NCBI RefSeq assembly: GCF_023898315.1
Contig: NC_064616.1
Location: 543,359,602-543,423,601, forward strand
Reading direction: 5' to 3'
DNA length: 64,000 nucleotides
From: Schistocerca nitens
Lineage: Eukaryota; Arthropoda; Insecta; Orthoptera; Acrididae
Shown: positions 1 to 11,680 of the stretch, piece by piece
Layout of the letters: the number at the start of each line of letters is the position of its first letter
Position numbering within the stretch: the stretch's first letter is position 1
Notes under the pieces: generated by a model
The model's database searches: none
The model's input: the letters and a program-made list of their open reading frames with translations, nothing else
Told to the model about the DNA's origin: nothing
Program-made: the position numbers and the translations under genes

Positions 1-187
1 CAGTTTTCATTTCTGCTGAACAGCCAGCTTCAATTGGTAACACGTCAGGAGTTTAGCGGGTTGCATATCTAGGTTTCTCTGGGAAATGTTGTCCGGCAGT
101 TTGTAGAGCAGTTTTCATTTCTGCTGAACAGCCAGCTTCAATTGGTAACACGTCAGGAGTTTAGCGGGATGCATATCTAAGTTTCTG
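1..187. repeat. Tandem duplication, period 110 bp, cut by window edge
   Basis: Bases 1-80 recur at 111-187 with only a few substitutions; both copies start CAGTTTTCATTTCTGCTGAA. The first copy is cut by the window start, so the true copy number is unknown. It lies upstream of the LINE relic that starts near 405 and could be part of its 5' region, but I cannot show that. Confidence 0.85.
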
Positions 188-404
188 TCAGTGCCTTTAT
201 AGTCACTTCTGAAGTCAGTAATCTTAGGATGTGTAGTATGTGTGCATAGTGTGTGTGGATACAGGAGTAGCTGGCCGTAGAGCCCGAACAACTGAGTGCT
301 GTTTTTTCTGCGGTGAGTCGTCTTCAGAAATTTTTTCGAACACGTTTCCGTAATCTGTCGTAGGCTATTAGTTCTACAGCCCAGACGCAGTTGAATAGTT
401 ATAG

Positions 405-1211
405 ACCTCTTAGCTACAAACAGGCCCGACCCAATAATATACGCCGTCAGCACAGAGTCGGGTATAAGAGACCATCATGTCGTCAATGCGACTTAGGTTA
501 CCAAAGTAAGTCAACCAAGAGGGCCCATAGTGTTTTTTCTCCTAGAAAGAACAGAATTACACTTGTCAGCATCCCACTTAGACAATGAATTGATATCATT
601 TAGTTCCAGTACGATGAACTTAGTGGAGTTGGGGAAGCGTAAAGGGGTTGTAGTCACATTCTGCTGAAATATGTTCCGAGTAAATGGATTAAGGACGGAC
701 AAGACGTACCCTAGTCTAACAGCGAAAATCGAAAAATTCTAAGCAGGCAAAGGCTGTAGCGGTCTCGGTTTAAAACAGAACGCGCCAATAACAACAGGCA
801 AAAGTTAATAGACATTCGTGCATCTGTAGAAAGATCAATGGGTGAAGCTTACAACAACTATTACCGTCATACTTTAGCAACAGATCTTGCCGAGAAACCC
901 AAAAAACTGTGATACTACATAAAATGCTAAGTGGGTCTAAGGCTTGTACCCAGTCACTCATTGATCACACTAGAGTGACAGTAGAAAATAACGAAAGTAA
1001 GGCCGAAGTTTTAAATTTCGCATTAAGAAATAGTTTACACAGTATAATTGTACATACAAACCGTAGTTTGACCATCGCGAAGACTCCCGTATGAAGGATA
1101 ATGTAATAAGCATCGGCAGTGCAGGGAAACAACTCAAAGTGTTGAAAGCAAATTATACGCCAGGTCCTGATGGAATTCCAATTCGACTTTACAAGGAGTG
1201 CTCTACAACAC
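405..1211 (+). pseudogene. LINE-A relic, segment between endonuclease and RT
   Basis: This stretch is homologous, base by base with many gaps, to 59335-60020, the equivalent part of the better preserved LINE-B copy. Shared landmarks are TAGCTACAAACAGGCCCGAC near the start and a stretch encoding a PDGIP-type motif near the end, which is the start of the reverse transcriptase domain. No open frame survives. The piece stops abruptly at about 1211, where the TATA module begins. Family: Jockey/CR1-type APE-RT non-LTR retrotransposon, judged from the downstream RT motifs. The exact clade is not resolved. Confidence 0.75.
1068..1211 (+). repeat. First copy of 144-bp LINE segment flanking module A
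   Basis: This LINE segment is repeated at 2213-2356. Both copies carry GTAATAAGCATCGGCAGTG and a stretch coding for a GIPIRLYKECS motif at the start of the RT. They flank the 1-kb TATA module as a long direct repeat, about 85-90% identical by eye. Confidence 0.8.
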
Positions 1212-2212
1212 TGGCCGTGCTATGAGTTAGGAGAACCTCACATCTCAGAAGGCATACAGCTGTAAGGTCCATCCAGACCACGCCCAGTCCCGACCCCTAT
1301 ATATAGTGGGGAGTGAGAACGTCTCATTGGTTGAGCCACTCGTCTCCGTCCGTCTTCCCGGTCGGTGCCAGAGGAGCAGAGGGCCGTAGAAGGTACGTAA
1401 TGCCAGTGGCTGCCTTAATCGGCGCTCTCTTAAGCGGACTTCACGTCCATCTTGTGTTGCGAAGCGACATTTCTCCAATGATTCTTGAATATTAGCAGCG
1501 TGTCACTGATCACTTTACTGAAGTTTTATGAAAATTGTTCAGAGATAATAGTAATTGATAAAGAGGTAACTACACACGTCTCCTCAGCCCCTTCTTGAAG
1601 AAATTTAATAATATATTATTACTAATTCACTAGATTTCAGAGAAGCAATACGTCCACGAAGAAAGTTTACTATGTAAGACTGACAGTTGCATACAGTATG
1701 ATATGAGTGAGGCAATGACTGCACGTAAGGCCTCATGTGGTAACATATACAAAAGCCTTCTCTACATGTCTTCAGAATTTTGAGAGCAATTCCGAAACCG
1801 TTAGATCCGCTTAATATCGACAACATATGTTACAATAACTCCCACATAGTATTACGATGCTGAGGTACTTTGTCTCTCACAGTTCATGAAACTGAAGTGG
1901 ATGGGGATCACGTTCTAAACTAGAAAAGATTGATTTGATTACTCGTGGCACAGTTCGAGAATTCACTGCATTTCTAGGACTCGAGCTAAAGCAATGAGGG
2001 ACCGTATCAGACATTACCACTATGCTGGAAGTAGGGCTGGGGTGGGGATGGCTACCAGGACTCCGATGTAAGGGACGGATACAAAACGATGGTAGATTAC
2101 ATCACTGATAAGTAGAAATGAGTTGCACACTCATCCTGATTGCCTTGTGGCGACAGCTAATTTTAAGAAAACTAAAACTATGTGATAAGCGACCTTGTCC
2201 TAAAGTCAAGAT
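1212..2212 (+). repeat. Dispersed TATA-containing module, copy A
   Basis: A non-coding module of about 0.9-1.0 kb that is also present at 16147-16985 (copy B) and 61698-62830 (copy C). Copy A starts at the equivalent of the middle of copy B, so it is truncated on the left. It contains GACCACGCCCAGTCC, then CTATATATAGTGGG, then CTCATTGGTTGAG and GTCTCCGTCCGTCTTCC, in the same order as the other copies. That order resembles a core promoter: a GC-rich box, a TATA box and a downstream conserved block. It lies inside LINE-A between the two 144-bp duplicates. The last 110 bases, before 2213, have no clear match. It may be a solo LTR, a LINE untranslated region, or duplicated host DNA. Confidence 0.7.
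1280..1310 (+). promoter_or_regulatory. Putative core promoter, module copy A
   Basis: A CCACGCCCAGTCC box is followed by a TATATATA run at 1298-1305. The same arrangement is conserved in the other module copies. Activity is inferred from sequence only. Confidence 0.4.
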
Positions 2213-2356
2213 AGTCGTTTGACTATCGTAGAGACCCTGTATGGAAGACATTGTAATAAGCATCGGCAGTGTAGAGGAACAACTCAAAGAGTTGAAAGCA
2301 AATATGTCGCCAGGTGCTGATGGAATTCCAATTCGACTTTACAAGGAGTGCTCTAC
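2213..2356 (+). repeat. Second copy of 144-bp LINE segment flanking module A
   Basis: Partner of 1068-1211. This copy runs directly on into the rest of the RT, so it is probably the original context, and the left copy is the end of a truncated neighbour or a duplicate. Confidence 0.8.
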
Positions 2357-3915
2357 AATATTGGGGTTTTAATTAGCTTGCATTTATCGTGAAGCTCTGG
2401 TTCAACGAAAAGACCAAACCCAAGCGACAGATAAAAGTGCAGTTGACTCCTGCATATAATAAGGGTAAAAGAAGAGGCCCGCCAAATTACAGACCAGTAT
2501 CTTCAACATCGGTTTTCTGCAGTATCCACGAATATATTTTCATTTAGACTGCAGTATACTTCCTTCATAGGAAAAAACGTTTGTCCACGGATCAGCTCGG
2601 TTTTAGAAAGTATCGCTAGTGCGAAGCTCAGCTTGCCCTCTTCTGACATGATGCACTGGGAACCATGGATGTAGGTCAACGGCGGATTACATATTGCTAG
2701 GATTCCGTAAAGCATTTGACGGTGTACCCCACTGCAGGCCGTTTAAGAAGGTATGAGCATATGGAATATGGGCACAAATATGTGAGTAGTGGAACACCAG
2801 TATGTTGTCCTCGACAACGATTGTTCTTCAGAGACAAGAGTATTATCACGAGTTCCCCACGATAATATGATGAGACCACGATTATTCTCTATATACGTAA
2901 ATTATTTGGCGGACAAGGTGGGTAGCAATCTATGGTGGTTTGCTAATGCCGTGGTATAGCGTAAGTTGTCGAACTTGAGTGACAGTAGGAGGATATAAGA
3001 CGACTTAGAGACAATCGCTGGTTGGTGTGACGAATGGCGGCTAACACTAAGTGTAGAAAAATGTAAGTTACTGCAGACGAGTGGGAAAAACGAATCTATA
3101 ATGTTCGAATATAATATTAGTAGTGTGATGCTTGTCACGATGACGAAAAAATGGAATGAACTTGCAAGAACTGTAGCAGGGAAGGTGAATGGTCGACTTC
3201 AGTTTATTGGGAGCATTTTAGGAAAGTGTGTTTCATCTGTAAAGGAGACAGCACATAGTTCTCTAGTGTGCCCTATTGTTCGGTACTGTTATAGTGTTCT
3301 GGATCCACACCAGGTCAGATCAAAGGCAGGCATCCATGCAAGTCTGAGATGGGTTGCCTGATTTATTTCCTGTAGGTTCAAATAAGACGCAAGCATTACG
3401 GAGCTGTTTAGAGAACCCAGGTGTGAATCACTGTAGGAACACTGTTCAGAAAATTTAGAGATACCTCCGGCACTGACCATAGGGAGGCTTGCAGACTATG
3501 AAGGTAGACGTAGTTACAGATGAGGATAAGACACTGCTAATTGTGGGGGTCGTGACGAGAATTTGGTGACTTTTAAGGAAGACTCTGTAATATTGGAAGC
3601 AACTTGGTAATATGTGACACATATGACAAATTCGGTTTATCTCGGGAAATTTTGTGTTGGGGTAAGAAGCTCTTTTGGGGTAAGAAGGTCTTAGCACCTT
3701 TAGGGGTTGGGTTGTGTTATAAATGCTGTGAAAAGTAAAAATAATTGAAAATGTGCTTTATGAATGCCGAATCCGTAATCTTCGGCGTTTGTAGGCTGAT
3801 CGGTCAAAGTTCCAATGACATTCAACCGTCGAGAAAGTGAGCTGAAGCGGAAATGGAATCACGTGTAAATTAACTTACTTGTTTTCACACTATGGGCAAA
3901 ATCCATTACATCCCC
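2213..3915 (+). pseudogene. LINE-A relic, reverse transcriptase and 3' end
   Basis: This is a decayed non-LTR reverse transcriptase. Visible remnants in order are a GIPIRLYKECS motif (about 2318), QLGFRKY (about 2596), FDGVPHC-like (about 2716), PRLFSIYVNYLADKV (about 2873-2920) and then FANAVV at the catalytic site. The usual FADD has become FANA, so the active site is lost. The C-terminal block (3140-3320) reads WNELARTVAGKVNGRLQFIG, the conserved region after the RT palm. The 3' untranslated part (3690-3915) aligns with 61430-61660 of LINE-B. Frames change many times. The 3' end is cut by the LTR retrotransposon at 3916. Confidence 0.8.
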
Positions 3916-5424
3916 CGTAGGGAAGCAGCCTACTCACGCTGTAGTAAATTCAAATCAGTCTTTCCATTGTGTGCCAGCCAGTCTGTTGTAACTAGCTCTG
4001 ACGTCATAAATGTTGCGCAATACTTTAAAAATCAAGCAAATAACCTAAAACTTTTCTAGCATGTCAGAAGTAATACTAAATTAATGTGTGTTCAATATCA
4101 GTTCGATAACTTAAGCCATATTCGAAATTTAGACGTTTTTCTGTAAAAATCTTTGGCGCAACAGAAAAGAGCTAGAGACTTCAAAATTTATATTTAAATT
4201 CATCTTTCATAATAATTTAATAAAAACAGTACTTTGGATCACACAAATTAAGATTTTAGTGGAAATTCATGGTTTTCTGGTTTTCGTCTCGAAACTTAAG
4301 GAAGCATGATAGATTAAGTACGCTAATAAATAAGGCTAGGATGTTTAGATTTAAATAGATTGGAGATCCGCTATAACTATGAAGATGTGAAAAGTTTCAT
4401 TTGAATACCTATAAAACAATAGCGATAGCGTATCTCCAAATGGCCAGTTCAGAGCTCGTCTACTGCGTGCACTGTAATTAAATTAATTCTCTCGCCCAAA
4501 ATATTTAACTTAGCCACATCAAAATTTTATTATCAATACTTAACTGCGTGCTGAATGCACATTTAAATTAAGAGCTTCATCGGCCATCAGCAAGAGAAGC
4601 TATGATTTATTAGGTTACTTAAAGTGGTGCATTACTAGCCCAGCGGCTAGTCGGGAGAGCAGATTTGATCAGGCGTTCCCTTAGCCGTCCGCACCGCGGC
4701 TTTATATATAAGAACGCTGTGCGAGGAAAAAAGGCCCCAGTTCTCTCCAGACGCTGAATAACACGCCATCTGTGTCGGGAGTTGCGTCGCGTCGGTATCA
4801 TTGCTACAAACAGCCTCGGATGCCGTATTAAGTTATTCGAGATGAACGTAACCAGGAAATCATTTTCAAGTGAAGTGTTAATTCTGGGATGATTTTCATT
4901 ATCTAGCTTCAGTTTGCGTATTGTCGTATTTTCACGTGCCGTCGCGGGACAGACATTCTACCATTATTTAGCGTGGCGTTTGATGAAATATTATCATCAA
5001 ATTATGGCGAGCATTCATTTTAACATTTAATTCGGACATTTATAGTTGCACCAGCGCATTAGACTCTGAACTGCTCTGTTAGCTAGGTTGTATGGATACT
5101 TGTGTTTTTCATCTGTGACTTCCAGGATATACTCAACTATTTTGGAATATCGTTTTTTGATTATAAATCCCGGACAATCTCCTATTTCCTCAGAGCTATA
5201 AGCTGCTGCTATAATTGTATTCTCAGATGAAGTGGGCACTAGGAATTCTAATTACAGGCTTCACGTTTTGCTAAATCACTTTCTGGTTACTAAAGTGTAA
5301 TTAGAGAGCCAGTGTTGAGAACGGCGAAAGACAGCATAAATAACATTCTAAATAATAGGAACTGATTTTACATTCTTGAAACATTTATACAGCAATAATA
5401 TTTTTCTACACCCGCCGCCCCACA
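3916..5424 (+). repeat. 5' LTR of element 1
   Basis: Matches 14258-15766 over the whole length with about two dozen substitutions and no gaps by eye, so about 98.4% identity. The 3' LTR begins TGTAGGG and ends CCCACA, the usual TG...CA. The 5' LTR has C instead of the first T. A TATA box is at 4701. U3 is the long AT-rich left part. Confidence 0.95.
4701..4711 (+). promoter_or_regulatory. TATA box of the 5' LTR
   Basis: TTTATATATAA is preceded by the GC-rich CCGCACCGCGGC and is identical in both LTRs. Transcription would be expected to start some 25-30 bases downstream, near CCCCAGTTCTCTCC. Confidence 0.6.
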
Positions 5425-5426
5425 AA

Positions 5427-5444
5427 TGGTGCATCGGCCGGGAA
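5427..5444 (+). other. Primer-binding site, tRNA-Gly type
   Basis: TGGTGCATCGGCCGGGAA begins two bases after the 5' LTR end. It is the exact complement of the 3' end of eukaryotic tRNA-Gly (acceptor stem GCATCGG plus CCA) over 18 bases, as I recall that tRNA. This sets the orientation of the element and implies minus-strand priming from tRNA-Gly. Confidence 0.85.
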
Positions 5445-5861
5445 AGAAACTGAGTAAAAGTGAAAGTGATTTTTAACTACTCGGATTCGCGAGTGAAATG
5501 CGACACGCAGCTGAGTAATAGAACAGTGAAAGTGTTACGTGTGCATGTGGACGACGTAATTGGATTAACAACGCATCTGGATTGACGGAGCTGGCACTGA
5601 GTCTAGCGGCGCTGCCGGCATCGAGAGAAGCCAGTTTCGCCTCACTGCAGTTATCCGCCGCAGCAGCCGGAGCCGCGCCTGCTGTTACGGGCCACGCAAA
5701 CACACAACAGCCGTCGGAGTGCCGTCTGCAGTTCAACGTGCCACATCGCATCAGTAATCCTGGTACGCCGCGCCGGCAACGCCATACGTCGTGCAGAAGG
5801 AACTAAGTTAAGCGAAAAGCTGTTAAAAATTTTACTAACCTGCACTAAAAGACTGTCGGCG
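5445..5861 (+). other. Untranslated leader of element 1
   Basis: About 420 bases between the PBS and the gag start. The middle (5580-5780) is GC-rich. Small open frames on both strands here look accidental, because none continues or resembles a known domain. A packaging signal would be expected here but cannot be recognised from sequence. Confidence 0.5.
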
Positions 5862-6322
5862 ATGGAACCGCCAAAAGAAACCGAGGTTGAACTTAAATTA
5901 GAACCTATGTCTGTTGAGGGAACTGTAAATTCAGACAACGATTCAAGTGTAAATATGCATGAAAATAGTAGTATTAAAGTGAAATATGAAATATTGTCTC
6001 CTGACAGTAGTGTAAAAAGGGGCAATGATTCAATAATAGTGACCCCTGTAGTAAAGCAGAAAGCAGAAATTGTTAATTTATTGGATGACAGTTTATCTGA
6101 TGAATTAAAAACGAAACAACCATCAGAGATGGTAGAGTTTAAACAGGAGTAGCTAGATAGGACTAATCAATCAGAAGTTTCATTTAGTTTTGATGATTCT
6201 GGTGTTGGAGCTAGTTTTCTGAGTGTGATAAAAAGCCAGCTAGTGAGCAACCCAAAGATGCTGGGGCTATTGATTTAAATGTTATATTACAAGCAATAGC
6301 TGCCAGTAATGCAAAAATGACA

Positions 6323-6430
6323 GCTGAATTAAAATCTGAAATAAGTGAACAGGTCAAAAGCAGTAATGCTGAATTAAAGTCTGAAATAAGTGAACAGGTC
6401 AAAAGCAGTAATGCTGAATTAAAGTCTGAG
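6323..6430 (+). repeat. 45-bp in-frame tandem repeat within gag
   Basis: Units start at 6323, 6368 and 6413 and encode AELKSEISEQVKSSN, with the third unit partial. The copies are nearly identical, so the expansion is recent relative to the rest of gag. It lengthens the predicted coiled coil. Confidence 0.9.
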
Positions 6431-7674
6431 ATTATGGCCATCCAAACTAATTTTAATAAACGATTGGAGGTAATGGACGATACCTTCAAGGCTGGTTGCA
6501 ATAAGTTGAAAGAGGATCTAGACAGTTTGAATTATAAAATTGATTACAATCATGAGGATATTAAGCAAAAGGTTGCTCAACAGTTTTCTGAAATGTATAA
6601 AACAATAAAATCCGAAGTTGCTGAGGTTCGCAAAGACTTCCAAATGGAAGATGCGAAGCTGGAGCACAAATTAACAGAAAAGATGGAGGCGGAATCAGAA
6701 CTGTGCTTAGATAGATTTAAAGATGTTAATATAAAAGTAAATATATGTCAAACAGAAGTAGACGCAATCAAAACTGATACTACTCATATTGTGCAAAGAG
6801 TAGATAATGTTGAAATGAAAGTAGAAAATATTAGTACTAACATTGCTAACATTGAGAGTAAAGTAGCTTCAGTAACTTCTGGTAATGGTAGTATACAACA
6901 AGTTGTAGCTGCAAACGCCGCTTTTATCGGGTGTCGGCAGTTCTTGCGGTTCGATCCAGATAAAAATATCCACCCGCTAGATTTCTGGAACGATTTTGAA
7001 GATGTGATTCCACCAACTTGGTCTGAACGAGAGAAAATTTCATTTATTAGAAGCCATTTAGCAGGTGACGCCATGCGTTGGTCAGCTGATGTTATGTTGA
7101 AGTGTAAAACATTAGCGGAGTTTAAAACAGCTTTCATTAATGAGTATTGGTCTAGCAATAAGCAAAATGAAGTGTTGAGAGAATTTTGGAGTGGAAAACG
7201 CTTCAATGCAGGCTAGGAATCTATTAAAGAGTTTGCTAGGTCATGGATTTCACGTTTGTCACATTTGGCCGAAAAGCTGAAACCTGAAATGATTATACTA
7301 GGTCTTGAAGCCAAACTGCCATGGTATTGGCAAACTAGAATTATATCTGCCCCTGGAGACAATCTGGATCGTTTCATTGAATATTTGGAACGTGTAGAAC
7401 GTGTTGCTGCCAATGAGGAGCAAGCACGTAATAACAGAAATGCTAATAACAATAGTAGTAATTTTAGGAACGAGCAAAATGGCAATGTAAACATCAGAAC
7501 AGTCGGTGTTCGCCATCCTAAGAGAGGTAGGAATTGGGGAAGTAATTATCAGAACCAACAATGGCATCCAAATGACAGTAATGTTGTTCCAAACAAAATT
7601 ATGCAGATAAACAACAGTGCGGAAGGCAATGCTGGGCCAGTTAATTATAATGAAAATAAAGGCAACAGTAGTAG

Positions 7675-10600
7675 GCCGAGGCAGGAAAACTAGTTCCCGT
7701 CTATGAGGACACTGGCGCTCACCAGGCGGTTACTTTTCCTAAGCCAGTAATTACAATAATTGGTAAGACAAATCAGAATACTCAAACTGAACAGGTGAAT
7801 GAAGTGTCGGTAGCATCTAAGAATACAGCAGAAATATTAGACCACTCACAGTATTTGATAGATACCGTGTTAGAGACGCTTTCTAAGTGGGAAGAGAAAG
7901 AGAAGGGGCAGCAGTGTAACGATAGGGAGGAGCTACAAAATACTGAATTGACAGGTGAAGAAGCACAAGAAATTCATGCTTATATTTACGATGAGGATGA
8001 TGTGCTCTTATCTAAAGTGCCTGTGCAGGATGTTGATAATGTACTAATAGATTTAGGACAGGAGGTAAGTGAGAATGTAGAGGGTAGCCTGTTGGGGGTC
8101 GATGAACCCAGTAGCTGTGACCAGTTGTCACTTGAGAAGGAACCCGACGATAATAGAGAAAGTAGTTTAGCTGTAACTAGTGTTATGCCCGGTCTGGAGG
8201 CGCAGAATCGCTCAGACTACAGTAATTTGGGTTAAGTTCAGCAAACTAAATGTAATGAAGTCGTGCGGTGTTTCGATTTGAAATTAATAGACCGATTGGA
8301 AAAGGCAGCTGAAAATATAATTCAGGAAACCCCTACCCACTGTGACCTAAATGTAATGGAGAGAGATGTCGATCACTTTAGTTGGAGACAAATCCAAAAG
8401 GAACTATTAGATGAATTTGAGGAACCACCTGTACAACCTAGAATAAGCCACCCTATAATAATAGTGAATATGTTGGGTATCAATGTAAGTTGTCTCTTAG
8501 ACAGTGGAAGTGAAGTGAGTGCGATATCTCAGTCCTTCTTTGATGCATTACCCGGTAAAGACAAGCTTACAGTAATGAGAGTATCAGGACTAAGAATAAT
8601 TGGTGCTACTGGCAAGGTGTCAAAAACGGTAAAGCAAGAAGCTTTGCTGCCCATTAACATTAATGGTAATTTAATTGATCATCCATGTTTAATTGTAAAC
8701 AATCTCAGTATTGAGGTTTTAATTGGCATAGCTTTCTTGCCGAAATATCAGAGTGTTGTTGACTTTGAAAGAAGCCAGTTAAAAATGGTCTTGCCAATAA
8801 CCGGAGTAATTACAGTACCTTTTAGTGATAACCATGTAGTAACTAATGATGAAACTTGGGAGCTGCCTATACGAGTTCTGAAAAATAGGAGACATTGGGA
8901 CGAAGGTGTTAATCTTAGTACAAGTAAGCTAAACACAGAAGAAGAAGAAGCAATTATGTTGGACAAAATAGAAGCTAAATTGCAGGAAATCGATAAAATT
9001 TCAGCTAATCAGAAGGAAGAACTGAGACAGGTTTTAAAAAGGCATCACAAGGTATTTTCAGATCGACCTGGCGTGGTCAAAGGTTATGAATGTCAATTAA
9101 AGGTGAAACCTGGCCACGTGTTTTTCAGGAAGCCATACCAAATACATGTAGCTAGGAAGGAGGCAGTTCGAAAGGAGATACAGAGAATGCTGGAGTGGGG
9201 TGTGATTGAAAAAGCGGTCAGTGAGTACAATAATCCTCTTGTAGTTGTACCAAAAAGAGACGGGAGTGTCAGATTGGTCTTGGACGCTCGTTGGTTGAAT
9301 GAAATAGTGGTTAGGGAAAGTGATAGACCGCAGAACATGGACGAGTTATTGCAAAAATTCCGGGGAGTAAAATTCTTAACTTCTGTGGACATCACGTGTG
9401 GATACTGGAATTAGCCACTGGCGAAACGTTCAAGGAAGTACACAGCATTCTTGTATGAAGGAGTTTGTTACCAATACCGTGTGGTACCTCTCGGACTTAA
9501 TATCTTTGTTTGTGTCTTCGTACGTGTGATGTGCCATGTTTTTGGACCAGCTTTAAGTAATAAAATAACAGTCTACGTAGATGATCTGTTAATAGCAACT
9601 CCTACCTGGGAAGAACACATAGCTTTATTAGGGGAAGTGTTAGAGGCTATTGAGAAAGGTGGCATGAAACTAAAGATTGAAAAGACAGAGTGCGTTAAAG
9701 AGGAAATAGGTTTCTTGGGATATAGGATAAGTGGAAAAGGTATTCTGCCTGACCCAGGCAAGCTAGCAGTTATTGAAAAATTTGAGGCCCCCAGAAACAA
9801 GAAGCAGTTGAGATCGATGTTCGGTCTTTTCGGCTTCTATAGGCGTTTTGTTAGTGATCAGGCTTTTAATGCTCCCTGTCTTCACCTCCTGCTGAAAATG
9901 AATACCCCTTGGGTTTGGACAGCAGAATGTCAACAGGCGTTTGAGGTGCTTAAACATTCTTTAATTAATAGTCCTATTTTACATCATCCTGATTTTGAAA
10001 AACCATTCTGTATGTCTGTTGATGCTAGTGGCTATGGTATAGCTGTGGAGATATTCCAGGTAGAAATAGAAAACGAACAAGAAGTGCACAAGACTATAGC
10101 TTTCGCAAGTCGATCTTTACAGGCAGCAGAGAGAAATTATGGCATCTCAGAACTAGAAGCATTGGCAATTGTATTTGGGTTACAGAAGTTTGAGCAGTAT
10201 CTATTAGGTCACAAGATAATTGTTTACAGTGACCATAAGGCGTTGACCTTTTTAAAGACCTGTAAGGTGAGGAATTCTCGTTTGGTAAGATGGTCATTGT
10301 ATCTCCAGCAGTTTGACCTTGAGGTTAAATATATTCAAGGGAAAGACAATCTGGAAGCTGATGGGTTATCTAGAAGTGCGGAGCTCTGTGATGACGCGGG
10401 AATTACAGCAACAGACCTAAATGAAGTTCGAATGTTTTTTGCATTTCACGAAGTAAAGGAAGAAAGTGCATTAAAAAGAGTGGTTAAGAACTTGAGACGT
10501 GAGCAGAATGCAGATGACCAACTGAAATTAGTGAAGAGCTATTTAGGAAATGCGAACTATCCTAAGGTTTCGCAATACTATTGTCTGCATAAAGGTATTC

Positions 10601-11640
10601 TGTTTAGAAGGAAAAAGGTAGGGGTTTCTGAGTGGAAGCTGTGCTTTCCCTCACAACATGTAGACTTACTAATCGACTATGTACACCTGAGGTATGGGCA
10701 CTACGGTGCAAAGAAGTGCATTGCAAAATTAAAAGAGAAGGTGGTGTTTGACAACATGTACCGCCGTGTGGCCAAGCGTCTAGCTTCTTGTGTAGTGTGC
10801 CAGAAAGTCCGTGCTGCTAACACCAGAATACAAGGAGATATGCATTCAGTAGAGCAAACTGAAACCCTAGAATTACGGGCTTGTGATTTGTTTGGCCCTC
10901 TTCCTGTTTCGAGAGGTGGTTGCACCCATAGTTTTGTTATTGTGGATGGATTCAGTAAATATGTGAAGCTATACCCAATTAAAAGAGCAAATGCAAAAAC
11001 ATTGGTTGAAAAGTTGGAAAAAGATTTCTTCGGGAACGTTGGCGTTCCGAAGAATTTGCTGTCAGACAATGGGCCTCAATTTACTTCTGACAGATTTAAG
11101 GAATGTCTAGATAAGGCCGGAGTGAAACATCTGAAAATATCTGCTTATTTCCCCCAAGGAAATATGAGTGAACGTATTATGAGAGAATTGAATAGGCTTT
11201 GCAGAACTTATTGTGCTCGGAAACACTCAAGTTGGGCAGAGTACATTAAGTATTTTGAGAATGTAATTAACAACTTAAGACATGATGCAACTGGTTTTGC
11301 ACCTTGCGAATTGATGTTTGGCCAAGAACCGCACAATGTGATTGCAGATATGGTAGAATTCCCTATTCTAACGCAAATATCCACAGACGAGAAGAAATTA
11401 AAGGCTAGGGCAAATATAACAAAAAGAGCGTTGGAAAGGAAGAAGCGTCTGGACGCAAAAGCTGTACCTACTAGTTTTGAAATAGGTCAGTTAGTCCTTG
11501 TCAAAACCAAGGAAAAATCAAAGAAAGTAAATGCAGAAACAAAGAAATTCATGTTCGTATACCAAGGACCTTTCAGGATCATAGGAAAACCACATGCCAA
11601 TGCATATAGGCTAGAGTACCCTAAAAGTAAATGCTATTAG
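7675..11640 (+). pseudogene. pol polyprotein of element 1 (PR-RT-RH-IN), two in-frame stops
   Basis: One reading frame holds the whole enzyme set. The protease has LLDSGSEVSAIS (about 8490). The RT has VVVPKRDGSVRLVLDARWLN, then YVDD in TVYVDDLLIA (about 9575). RNase H has DASGYGIAV, SELEAL and YSDHKAL (10020-10380). The integrase has an HHCC-type finger ending CVVC (about 10790), a core with Asp in ACDLFGPL, Asp in LLSDNGPQF and Glu in NMSERIMREL, and a C-terminal YQGPFRIIGKP block. Catalytic residues of all four enzymes are present. TAA at 8233-8235 and TAG at 9412-9414 interrupt it. The TAG falls in the conserved GYW region of the RT palm. The open frame starts at 7675, is -1 relative to gag, and has no early ATG, so expression by ribosomal frameshifting is likely. 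Stop TAG is at 11638-11640. Confidence 0.95.
7684..7693 (+). promoter_or_regulatory. Candidate -1 frameshift site at gag-pol junction
   Basis: GGAAAAC directly precedes the gag stop TAG (7691). The pol frame is -1 and is open only from 7675, so any shift must occur between 7675 and 7693, and this heptamer is the best slip site there. It is not a perfect X XXY YYZ heptamer. Confidence 0.45.
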
Positions 11641-11680
11641 GTCTCAGGAACGTGATCGACCTAAAGAAAATCATAGGTAG

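Larger units (their letters stand above)
5862..7693 (+). pseudogene. gag polyprotein of element 1, disrupted
   Basis: The structural capsid polyprotein of a Ty3/gypsy element, about 610 codons. The start is ATG at 5862 (MEPPKETEVELKLEP), after a long leader. The order is an acidic N-terminus (5862-6220), a long coiled-coil region (6250-6900) with a 15-residue repeat, the capsid core (about 6940-7400, with IHPLDFWNDFED and FIRSHLAGDAMRW), then a basic, Asn-rich tail (7420-7690) instead of a CCHC zinc knuckle. Breaks are a TAG at 6150, a one-base frame change near 6222, and a TAG at 7214. The true stop is TAG at 7691-7693. pol follows in the -1 frame with a short overlap. Confidence 0.9.

Noticed and set aside
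4619..5239. Frames of 60 and 70 codons repeated at 14961-15581
   Set aside because: The repetition is due to the two LTRs, not to conserved genes; no motif is present.
5473..6025. Minus-strand frames of 92 and 124 codons over the element 1 leader and gag start
   Set aside because: They lie antisense to gag and a GC-rich leader, show no known motif and are absent from the equivalent place in element C.
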